Shown here in pieces: positions 42,787 through 49,821 of a stretch of DNA of 49,821 bases (positions are counted from its first letter, which is position 1; the number at the start of each line of letters is the position of its first letter). A model generated the notes under the pieces. That model did no database searches. It saw nothing but the letters and a program-made list of their open reading frames with translations, and was not told the origin of the DNA. The DNA lies in the NCBI GenBank assembly GCA_964462945.1, contig CAYWZW010000038.1, forward strand, positions 1 to 49,821. Reading direction: 5' to 3'. Made by a program: the position numbers and the translations under genes. This DNA is from GCA-020343675 sp964462945 (GTDB lineage: Bacteria > Planctomycetota > Phycisphaerae > Sedimentisphaerales > Anaerobacaceae).

Positions 42787-44796
42787 TCAGGCGTCACTTG
42801 CATGGCTGATATAATGTCTTTTTCTGACGCTGCGGCGCACCCCTAACACGATGGCAATAATCAGGATCACCACCGGCGCGCCTAACATATTGGCCTGGCG
42901 CAGCTCATTGCCCAGCCGCTCGATCCGCTCGCGCCGGGTCATTTTCACCTGGCGCAATTGGCGCTGGGCCTGAAGAATCTTCAATTCAAGCTCCTGCTTC
43001 TTCTTGACGATCGAGCTGCCGATGACCTCTTCCTGGCCTTCTTTGGCCGTGGCGACGATAGATTGCAGCTCGCCCTGGAAGCCGGCGATTTGCATGTTGA
43101 TCTTCTCGACCTCCTCGGCGGTTTCAGCCTCCGCCTGCCTTTCGATCTCATCAACCACCACGAACGGCCTCTTGAAGTTTCCCCTCGAGCGGATTGAAAC
43201 CAGATCGCTCGAGCCGCTCAGGTCATCGACGGCGTTCTGCATCAGCGTGCTGTTGTCGCCGACAATCATCTTGCCGAAGAAAGAACTTTGATAGGCCATG
43301 TTGTCGCTGATGAAATCGACGTCGGCGAAAACGACCACGGCACAATCCTCCTGGGCCTCTTTCAAGCCGGTGAGCCGCTTTTTGATTGTCTTAGGTTTAT
43401 TCGGATCTTCCGGCTTTTGCGAAGAATCATCTTCACTCGCCGGAACCTCCACTTCAATGCCGTCCGGGAAGCTGCTCTTCAGGCGGCCCGTAACCAAATA
43501 CGCCATCGCCACGGGCTTGGTCCCATCCGTGAATTTACGCATGAGACTGGTGGCATCCAGGATCATCAATTCGTACGGGCTGCTGATCGAGAAGGTGTTG
43601 CCCTTGTTGCCCGTCATTACCAGCGGCGTTCGCTGAATCTTCGGCTCACCTTCTTTTGCCTGGTTCGGGTCGGCCACCTCTTTGAGCACGCCGGAGAACA
43701 GGAATCGGACCTGGTTAAGCTCGGCCGTAATGACGTTGTCCGCGGCGAAACACTTTGCTTCCGGCGTCAGGCCGAGATAGCCGATGATGCGCTCCGGCCT
43801 CTGGTTGGCGCGGATCGACGCCAGCGACGCGAGGGTCCTGTCCCCCGCAAACGTGTCCGCCGGCATCTCAAGACCCCAGGTTCGCAGCAGCTTATTCAGA
43901 TCCGAGCTGTGCGACTGCTGCATCGCCATCTGCATGGACGCCCCGGGGGGTTTATCGGAGAAACAGTAAGGATCGACGCACACAATCGTCCGGCCGCCCT
44001 TGAGCACAAACTGGTCGATCGCGAACTGCGTCTTTTCCGGCAGCTCTTTCGGGTGAACCACCAGCAGGATGTCCACGTCGTTCATGTCGTTCACGTCGTT
44101 GACATCCGTAGAGACCGTCTTGACCTCGTACTGCTTGCGCAACTGTTCAATAAACGTCCACGGCGGCTCCGGCTGCTGGCCCTGACGCATCATCATCTCG
44201 GCCATATACCCGCTGACGTCGTCGCCCATGACCGGCAGCGAGCTCAGAACGCCCACCGTCTTTTTCTGCCGGGTCACCGCCGTGTCTATCAGGTAGCTTA
44301 TGTCATATTCGACGAAATTCTGCCGGTCCGGCGAAAAGAACGGAATCGCTTTTTCCACACCGAACGGCGTCTGCACCACCAGGCCGAAGAAGAAGCTCTC
44401 TTCCTCCGTGATGGGGAAGCGGCGCAGGCCGTACTTCAGGGCCTGCTCTTCGTCGTCGGTGAATGGACGCGGGTCGATGATTTCCAGCTCCACCATGCCC
44501 TTCGAGGCCGCGACATACTCCTCCAGCAGTGCCCTGACGAACTCGTAATAATTGCTGAAGAATCGAATCTGGTCCGGCCCTTTGAGCGAGGCTGCCTTGG
44601 CGTAGTACAGCTTGGCTTTGACCGGCTGATTGAGCTTGGCCAGAATCGACTTGGTGCCGTCCGAGAGCGAATAAAGCTTCTGGTCGGTAATATCGGCCTT
44701 CAACGGCTTGCCGATGTTCTGGCATATACTTATCGCCGCAAAAACAATCACCAGGACAAGGACCGCCCCAAGAATGGCTCGTATCGTTGTGTTCAT
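42787..44796 (-). CDS. GldG-like ABC-transporter-associated protein
   Basis: A 669-residue protein with an N-terminal anchor ('AILGAVLVLVIVFAAISICQ', about 7-27) and a C-terminal transmembrane segment (about 640-660). The GldG-type extracytoplasmic domain contains 'DQKLYSLSDGTKSILAKLNQ', 'KAKLYYAKAASLKGPDQIRF', and 'VDILLVVHPKELPEKTQFAI'. A coiled coil (about 555-630, 'QAEAETAEEVEKINMQIAGF') precedes the last helix. Its ATG overlaps the stop of the permease gene by 1 nt. In Bacteroidetes GldG works with GldA and GldF in gliding; in Planctomycetes the homologous cluster has no proven function. Confidence 0.9.
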   Translation of the reverse strand: MNTTIRAILGAVLVLVIVFAAISICQNIGKPLKADITDQKLYSLSDGTKSILAKLNQPVKAKLYYAKAASLKGPDQIRFFSNYYEFVRALLEEYVAASKGMVELEIIDPRPFTDDEEQALKYGLRRFPITEEESFFFGLVVQTPFGVEKAIPFFSPDRQNFVEYDISYLIDTAVTRQKKTVGVLSSLPVMGDDVSGYMAEMMMRQGQQPEPPWTFIEQLRKQYEVKTVSTDVNDVNDMNDVDILLVVHPKELPEKTQFAIDQFVLKGGRTIVCVDPYCFSDKPPGASMQMAMQQSHSSDLNKLLRTWGLEMPADTFAGDRTLASLASIRANQRPERIIGYLGLTPEAKCFAADNVITAELNQVRFLFSGVLKEVADPNQAKEGEPKIQRTPLVMTGNKGNTFSISSPYELMILDATSLMRKFTDGTKPVAMAYLVTGRLKSSFPDGIEVEVPASEDDSSQKPEDPNKPKTIKKRLTGLKEAQEDCAVVVFADVDFISDNMAYQSSFFGKMIVGDNSTLMQNAVDDLSGSSDLVSIRSRGNFKRPFVVVDEIERQAEAETAEEVEKINMQIAGFQGELQSIVATAKEGQEEVIGSSIVKKKQELELKILQAQRQLRQVKMTRRERIERLGNELRQANMLGAPVVILIIAIVLGVRRSVRKRHYISHASDA

Positions 44797-45527
44797 TACT
44801 TGGCCTTCCTTTCATCCAAAACAATAGTGCAGGCGGCAATCCACCCGACGATCAACAATACGAAATAGCAAAGGTCTGCGAACTTCATCACGCCCCGCTG
44901 GATCGACTCGAAATGCACCTGAAAACTCATGCCCTCTATGGCCGAGACCAGGCCCGCGGGCAGGAACGTCGAGGCGTAGCTGAGCGTGGTCGGCATCCCC
45001 GCGAAAACCAGCACCGCACAGGCCACCACGGACAGCACGAAGCTGATGACCTGATTCTTGCTTGCCGCCGAAAAGAAGCAGCCGATGGCCAGGAACCCGC
45101 CCGCCATGAGCAGGCTGCCGATGTAGCCGGTGATAATCAGGCCCACGTCCGGATCGCCGAGGTAGCAAATGGTAATCACCATCGGGAACGTCAGCGCCAG
45201 GGCAATGGCCAGAAACAGCCACGCCGCGAAAAACTTGCCCAGGACCGCCTGCGTGATCGTGATCGGCAGCGTGAACAGCAGCTCGATCGAGCCGACCTTG
45301 CGCTCTTCGGCCCACAGACGCATCGCCGTCGAGGGCACCATGAAAACGAACAGCAGCGGCAGATTCGTGAAAAAGGCGCTCATATCCGCCTGTCGCATCT
45401 CATAGAAGCCCTGCTTGAACGTCAGGTACCCCGAGAAAAACAGGAAAATCACAAGGAACACATACGCAAGAGGAGTCGTGAAGTAGCTCTTCAGCTCCCT
45501 TTTGAACACGGCCCGAAAACTATTCAT
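44796..45527 (-). CDS. ABC transporter permease, GldF-like
   Basis: About 243 residues with six hydrophobic helices, from ATG 45527 with ACAGGAG upstream. 'RAVFKRELKSYFTTPLAYVF' at the N-terminus and 'MRLWAEERKVGSIELLFTLP' in the first cytoplasmic loop are hallmarks of the GldF/ABC-2 permease family. It is encoded directly between the ATPase and the GldG-like gene and overlaps the latter by 1 nt. Confidence 0.93.
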   Translation of the reverse strand: MNSFRAVFKRELKSYFTTPLAYVFLVIFLFFSGYLTFKQGFYEMRQADMSAFFTNLPLLFVFMVPSTAMRLWAEERKVGSIELLFTLPITITQAVLGKFFAAWLFLAIALALTFPMVITICYLGDPDVGLIITGYIGSLLMAGGFLAIGCFFSAASKNQVISFVLSVVACAVLVFAGMPTTLSYASTFLPAGLVSAIEGMSFQVHFESIQRGVMKFADLCYFVLLIVGWIAACTIVLDERKAK

Positions 45528-45575
45528 TCTTTTCTCCTGTACAACGGTACATGGGGGCAAACATCGCTCGATTCA

Positions 45576-46295
45576 CTACGCACTTTTCGACCTGGTAATC
45601 CTGCGGAAAACGGCGTCGAGACCGCACTGGTGCTCCTCTTTGAGCTTGTCCGGCGTCGAATCGACCAAGATTCGGCCCTTGGCAATAATGATCGTCCGCG
45701 AGCAGACGGCCTCCACCTCTTCGAGAATGTGGGTCGAGACGATGATGCACTTGTCCTTCGCCATTTTACCGATGAGCTTGCGAACCTCGTATTTCTGGTT
45801 TGGGTCCAGGCCGTCGGTCGGCTCATCGAGAATGAGCACGTCCGGGTCGTGAATGAGCGTCTGGGCCAGGCCGACGCGGCGCTTGTAACCCTTTGATAGG
45901 GTCTCGATGGACTGATGGTAAACGGATTCTATCGAGCACATCGGAACGACGCGGTCCAGCGCGGCCTTGCGGTCCTTGCCCCTGATTTCCCGCACGTCGC
46001 AAATGAAGTTCAGGAAGCCTCCGACCGTCATCTCATTATAGGCCGGCACGTTTTCCGCCAAATAGCCCAGCGACATGCGGACCTCGACGGGGTTGCGAAG
46101 AATATCGTACCCGCATACGCTCGCCGTGCCGCTGTCCGGCCGCAGAAAACACGCTATGATTCGCATCGCGGTCGTCTTGCCGGCCCCGTTGGGACCCAGA
46201 AGGCCCAGGACTTCGCCTTTTTCGGCGCTGAACGATATGCCGTCAACAGCAACGACCGGCCCGAAACTGCGCCGAAGCTCTTTGACTTCTATCAT
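45576..46295 (-). CDS. ABC transporter ATP-binding protein, GldA-like
   Basis: About 239 residues from ATG 46295 (GGAGACAG upstream); an in-frame start at 46334 is possible. Walker A 'GLLGPNGAGKTTAM', Q-loop region 'LGYLAENVPAYNEMTV', signature 'LSKGYKRRVGLAQ', Walker B 'VLILDEPTDGLDP' and the switch His in 'IIVSTHILEEVE' are all present. It drives the GldF-like permease encoded 48 nt downstream. First gene of the four-gene unit; the preceding 340 bases hold the divergent promoter region. Confidence 0.95.
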   Translation of the reverse strand: MIEVKELRRSFGPVVAVDGISFSAEKGEVLGLLGPNGAGKTTAMRIIACFLRPDSGTASVCGYDILRNPVEVRMSLGYLAENVPAYNEMTVGGFLNFICDVREIRGKDRKAALDRVVPMCSIESVYHQSIETLSKGYKRRVGLAQTLIHDPDVLILDEPTDGLDPNQKYEVRKLIGKMAKDKCIIVSTHILEEVEAVCSRTIIIAKGRILVDSTPDKLKEEHQCGLDAVFRRITRSKSA

Positions 46296-46486
46296 ATCTG
46301 TCTCCACAAAACGTAGATCCGTTTTTGCCCCCAACTCTCCCCTTCCTCAATTCAGAAACAGGTAAATCTACCCGAAAATTCTTCCCAGTCAATACCCCTG
46401 CCCCGATTTTTTTGTTCGCTCGGCCAGAACCCCCATAAGCTGCCTTTTTTGAGCCTACATTCCGCAAAAATGACAGCAGAAAAACC

Positions 46487-46515
46487 TGGCGGCCGTGGCA
46501 CAATTGGGGTATAAT
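46487..46515 (+). promoter_or_regulatory. Putative promoter of the TIR-STAND gene
   Basis: A perfect TATAAT -10 box lies at 46510-46515. The -35 position (46487-46492, TGGCGG) is poor, but GTATAAT with G at the extended position could help. It is 122 nt before the start at 46637, in a 340-base region that also divides this gene from the ABC cluster. No other structure was seen in the gap. Confidence 0.35.
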
Positions 46516-46636
46516 TGTTCTCCATGAGGAATGAGGCCCGGGAGAGACCGGTTTTCGTCGTATTTGTTTCTCGCCAGAGCGAGGATATCTCCGCCGTTTG
46601 CGCGTGCACGGCGGCAAAGAGAGGGAGAATTTGAGA

Positions 46637-49495
46637 ATGCCCATACCAGAGGATAATCCCACCAAAAAGCACATTCGCATCTTTGTCAGCTATAGCCACA
46701 AGGACGGGGCGTGGAAAAATATGCTCGTGACCTATTTGAAGCCTTTTGTCTATCAGGATGATATTGTTCTTTGGGATGACACGAAGATCGGTACCGGGAC
46801 CGACTGGTACCCGGCAATCAAGGAAGAAATCGACGAGGCTGACATTTCCATCTGTCTGGTCTCGGCGGATTTTCTGGCGTCGGATTTCATCAATAAGGAA
46901 GAAATCCCGGACATGAAGAGACGCCGGAAGGACGAGGGCATGCTCCTGCTACCTCTCTTGCTAAGCCCTTGTCCCTGGAAGCGCGTGAAGTGGCTCAAAG
47001 ACATCCAGATGTTCCCACGTGACGGCGTCTCTCTCGAAGAGATCAGGTCCAAGGTGCAACGGAAAAAGGCAATGGCGAAATTTGTCGAAGAGATTCATGA
47101 GCGAATCACAGCCGAGGATTTCGCGACGCCTGTACCGGTTCCGATGTTCGCTCCTCCGGAGAAAGTAGATATTTCGCGGCTGCCTGAAACCGGCGTGCAG
47201 CTCTTCGGGCGCGAGAAGGAACTGCAACTACTGGATGAGGTGTGGGACTCCGGCTCAGCAAACATCGTCAGCCTGGTCGCATGGGGTGGCGTTGGAAAAT
47301 CCACGCTGGTCAACCAATGGCTTCACTATCTCAAGAGCGACAACTACCGTGGTGCAAAGCGGGTCTATGGCTGGTCCTTTTATAGCCAGGGCACAGGGCA
47401 GCGCGTTACCTCGGCGGACCAATTCATATCAGAGGCCCTGACGTGGTTCGGTGATCCCGATCCGAAGCGAGGCTCACCCTGGGATAAGGGCGAACGTCTC
47501 GCTCAACTGATCCGCCGGGAGAAAACACTGCTGATCCTCGATGGTCTTGAGCCCCTGCAGTCGGGGCTGGACTTCGAGAAAGGCAGAATCAACGACCCGG
47601 CGCTATCCGTTCTTGTCACGCAATTAGCGCGCCGGAACAACGGGCTGTGTGTAGTCACAACCCGAGAGAAAGTCGCCGAACTGAAGCTCCATTCAAAAAC
47701 GGCCCTCCAGGTGGACCTCGAACAGATATCAAGAGAGGCCGGACGTGCGTTGCTTCGTGTCGGTGGTGTGCATGGAACTGATCAAGAACTGGAGGCCGCC
47801 AGCGAGGCGTTCGGCAATCACGCCCTGGCCGTCAGGCTGCTGGCGGCGTACTTGCACGAAATCGAAGGCCACCACATCTCAAACGCCGCATCCATCCCTG
47901 ATCTTGACATCCCGGACGCCAAGGGAAGACAACCCCGCCGGGTCATGGAGGCATTCGATAGAAGATTCGGCGAAAGCCCGCAGAGACAAATCCTGTACAT
48001 TATGGGTCTTTTTGACCGCCCCCCCGATCTCGCTGCCATAGAAGCCGTTAAATCACCTCCCCTAATAGAAGGATTAACGGACAAGCTGTTGAGTCTATGC
48101 GAGGGCGAGTGGCACGACTTGTTGGACGAATTGCGCGGTTGTGGGCTGCTCGCACCAAAGAGCAAGCACAACCCAACCGTTCTCGACTGCCACCCGCTGG
48201 TGCGCGAGCATTTTGGGGAGAAGTTGCAGGGTGAGAGTCCTGATGCGTGGCGCGAGGCGCACCGGCGGCTGTACGAGCATCTGACCAAGAGCACCGAGTA
48301 CCGACCCGACACACTCGCAGGTCTTACGCCCCTATACCAGGCCGTGGCGCACGGCTGTCTGGCCGGGATGTCCCAGGATGCCTGCGACAGAGTCTATATC
48401 GACCGCATCCTGCGCGGCGAAGAGGCCTACGCATGGCACAGACTTGGGGCCTTCGGAGCGGAGCTTGCGGCCGTCGCCTGCTTCTTCGAGAGGCCTTGGA
48501 CAATGGTCTCGGATCAATTGTCCGAGGAAGACCAGGCGTTGTTGCTGAACCAGGCAGCCTTCTGCCTGGGTGCCCTGAGCCGGCCAACCGAGGGCGTAGA
48601 GCCCATGCGGGCCTCCCTGGAGAAATATGTTAGGCTCGGCCGCTGGGAGTTCGCCTCTCGAGTCGCTATCAACCTCAGCGAGCTGGCGCTGACCCTAGGC
48701 CAAGCAGCCGAGGGCGTACGGCAAGCTGAGCGGAGCGTGGACTACGCCGACCGCAGCGGCGATGCATTCCGCCGCATGTGCGCGAGAGAGAGGCTGGCCC
48801 ACGCCCTGTTCCAGGCAGGTCAGAAAGACAAGGCCGGCGAGCTATTTCGTGAGGCCGAGGCCATGCAGGCCGAGGATTGGCCCAAATACCCGGATCGGCC
48901 CGAATACCCTTTGCTTCACTCTCTGTACCGCGATCTGCTCTTAGCCCCGGCCGAGCGTGCGGCCTGGAAAAGCTTGCTCAAACTCAGAATTCAAGGCTCA
49001 GAACTCAAAACGGCAACCGCCGCCTGCCGCGCCGTCAAGCAGCCGGTGGAAAAGGCTCCGCAAATCGTGCTACATGGATCCCGAAACCTACTCGCTAATG
49101 CTCACAACCACCTAATTCTGGGGCGGGCGGCACTGTACGAAGCTATCCTGTCTAAATCCAAAATACGAAATGCGAAATCTGAGATAGAAAAGGCCGTGGA
49201 CGGACTCCGCAGCGCTGGAAGGACGCACCACATCCCGCGCGGCCTGCTCTCGCGTGCCTTGCTCCGCAACGTGGAGGGTGACATTGATGGTTGTCGGGCG
49301 GATTTGGATGAGGCGTGGCAGATTGCCGAGCGAGGGCCGATGCGTCTGTACATGGCGGATATCCATCTGCACCGGGCGCGCCTCTTTCGCGACAAGGCGG
49401 AGCTGGCCGAGGCGGCCAAGCTCATCAACGAGTGCGGCTACCACCGCCGGGACGGCGAATTGGCCGACGCCCAGGAAGCAGCCAAGAACTGGTAA
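46637..49495 (+). CDS. TIR-STAND NTPase-TPR protein (candidate defence effector)
   Basis: About 952 residues from ATG 46637; a TTG at 46598 in the same frame is less likely. The N-terminal TIR domain (about 12-130) has 'HIRIFVSYSHKDGAWKNML', 'WYPAIKEEIDEADISICLVS' and 'SADFLASDFINKEEIPDM', in which Glu88 or Glu89 sits where the NADase glutamate of bacterial TIR domains lies. A STAND-type NTPase domain follows (Walker A 'GGVGKST' at 217-223, Walker B 'LLILDGLEP' at 298-306), with a winged-helix-like region ('GLLAPKSKH...DCHPLVREHF'). TPR-like helices make up the C-terminus. TIR-STAND-TPR proteins are known as antiviral sensors that deplete NAD, but no phage-defence neighbour is visible here. 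Two in-frame repeats lie near residues 781-791 and 839-851. Confidence 0.85.
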   Translation: MPIPEDNPTKKHIRIFVSYSHKDGAWKNMLVTYLKPFVYQDDIVLWDDTKIGTGTDWYPAIKEEIDEADISICLVSADFLASDFINKEEIPDMKRRRKDEGMLLLPLLLSPCPWKRVKWLKDIQMFPRDGVSLEEIRSKVQRKKAMAKFVEEIHERITAEDFATPVPVPMFAPPEKVDISRLPETGVQLFGREKELQLLDEVWDSGSANIVSLVAWGGVGKSTLVNQWLHYLKSDNYRGAKRVYGWSFYSQGTGQRVTSADQFISEALTWFGDPDPKRGSPWDKGERLAQLIRREKTLLILDGLEPLQSGLDFEKGRINDPALSVLVTQLARRNNGLCVVTTREKVAELKLHSKTALQVDLEQISREAGRALLRVGGVHGTDQELEAASEAFGNHALAVRLLAAYLHEIEGHHISNAASIPDLDIPDAKGRQPRRVMEAFDRRFGESPQRQILYIMGLFDRPPDLAAIEAVKSPPLIEGLTDKLLSLCEGEWHDLLDELRGCGLLAPKSKHNPTVLDCHPLVREHFGEKLQGESPDAWREAHRRLYEHLTKSTEYRPDTLAGLTPLYQAVAHGCLAGMSQDACDRVYIDRILRGEEAYAWHRLGAFGAELAAVACFFERPWTMVSDQLSEEDQALLLNQAAFCLGALSRPTEGVEPMRASLEKYVRLGRWEFASRVAINLSELALTLGQAAEGVRQAERSVDYADRSGDAFRRMCARERLAHALFQAGQKDKAGELFREAEAMQAEDWPKYPDRPEYPLLHSLYRDLLLAPAERAAWKSLLKLRIQGSELKTATAACRAVKQPVEKAPQIVLHGSRNLLANAHNHLILGRAALYEAILSKSKIRNAKSEIEKAVDGLRSAGRTHHIPRGLLSRALLRNVEGDIDGCRADLDEAWQIAERGPMRLYMADIHLHRARLFRDKAELAEAAKLINECGYHRRDGELADAQEAAKNW
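48977..49010. repeat. In-frame 'CAGAACTCAAAAC' repeat in the TIR-STAND gene
   Basis: AACTCAGAATTCAAGGCTCA and AGAACTCAAAAC repeat one unit. The stretch is translated as 'LKLRIQGSELKTA', and its wording resembles dispersed intergenic repeats rather than codons of TPR helices. Confidence 0.4.
49152..49190. repeat. In-frame 'AAATACGAAATGCGAAATC' repeat in the TIR-STAND gene
   Basis: TAAATCCAAAATACGAAATG and CGAAATCTGAGAT form a short simple-unit repeat read as 'SKSKIRNAKSEIEKA'. The same style occurs in the intergenic gaps of this window. Confidence 0.5.
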
Positions 49496-49821
49496 AAGAA
49501 TCTCACCGCGGGGACCGCCAAGATTGTAGAGACAATATTTAAATATCGAATATCGAATAAGGAATATCGAATAATGAAGTAAAAAAACCGTGTTAATCTG
49601 TGAAATCTGTGTCTAAGATTCTTTGACGGGATTACAGGATAAGGGATTGATTCATAAGCCATAACTGAGAGGAGAATCAGAAGATAAGAATATCGAATAG
49701 TGAACGAAAAGCTGTGTTGAACCGTGAAATCCGTGGCCCTTGTTATTGACTATTTCTTCGTGCCTCAGCGCCTTCGTGATGAATCTAAAACCGCGTTCAT
49801 CGGCGTTAATCCTTCGGCTCC
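49496..49821. repeat. Intergenic repeat tract at the window end
   Basis: No gene is seen after the TIR-STAND stop. The tract holds four copies of an AATATCGAATA-type unit (about 49542, 49549, 49563 and 49688) and two copies of a longer phrase (AACCGTGTTAATCTGTGAAA at 49586 and a variant with TTGAACCGTGAAATCC near 49716). GCGTTCATCGGCGTTAATCC near 49794 resembles the repeat at 15002-15103. Confidence 0.6.

Noticed and set aside
43288..44868. 526-codon plus-strand frame
   Set aside because: It is antisense to the GldG-like gene, which has clear family motifs; the composition is Arg/His-rich, as expected for a shadow.
46496..46510. TGGCAC motif, possible sigma-54 site
   Set aside because: The second element (TTGC) is missing at the right spacing; a TATAAT box explains the region better.

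Overview
The window looks like a chromosomal stretch from a Planctomycetota bacterium, most likely class Phycisphaerae (Sedimentisphaerales-like). This is inferred from family content, not from a marker gene. The indicators are an exported LamG protein with 'DEVN..DPNSPW' Fn3-like repeats, an ECF sigma factor next to a Ser/Thr kinase with a WD40 tail, prepilin-like proteins with the GFTLIELLVVIAIIALL motif, two secreted PQQ-type propeller proteins, and an operon of Tat-exported Gfo/Idh/MocA oxidoreductase, DUF1080 and DUF6807 proteins. No rRNA, tRNA, CRISPR array or prophage was seen.

Layout. (1) 1-3.3 kb: exported LamG protein with a clear terminator, followed by a minus-strand structured RNA candidate that ends in its own terminator. 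(2) 3.5-11.4 kb, plus strand: a DUF4870 membrane protein, then a two-component cluster: multi-PAS/GAF histidine kinase, Rcp1-like receiver, receiver-PAS-GAF-HisKA_3 kinase, LuxR-type response regulator, and a receiver-only regulator. (3) 11.5-21.8 kb, minus strand: exported methyltransferase/PQQ-propeller fusion; ECF sigma, Ser/Thr kinase-WD40 and a small membrane protein as one operon; a GH51 arabinofuranosidase lipoprotein. (4) 21.8-28.3 kb: a decayed type IV pilus region. It holds a pilT without its 3' end, a frameshifted pilM fused to a ParA piece and a secretin tail, PilX- and PilW-like genes, and a pilin-type gene cut by an IS66 element. (5) 28.9-36.9 kb, minus strand: rhomboid protease and a sugar operon (isomerase, sulfatase remnant, DUF6807, Gfo/Idh/MocA, DUF1080, PQQ propeller). 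(6) 37-46.3 kb, minus strand: fused MFS/spermidine synthase/TPR protein, prepilin-like protein, and a four-gene GldA/F/G-DUF4340 ABC cluster. (7) 46.6-49.5 kb, plus strand: a TIR-STAND-TPR protein, a candidate immune effector, followed by intergenic repeats.

Two themes stand out. The first is gene breakage: pilM/parA/secretin, pilT, the sulfatase and an IS-cut pilin gene are all fragments, and one junction coincides with short shared sequence, so both real deletion and assembly misjoining must be considered. The second is a set of short dispersed repeats, typical of intergenic DNA, that also appear in frame inside at least three coding sequences (MFS/spermidine synthase, prepilin leader, TIR-STAND protein).
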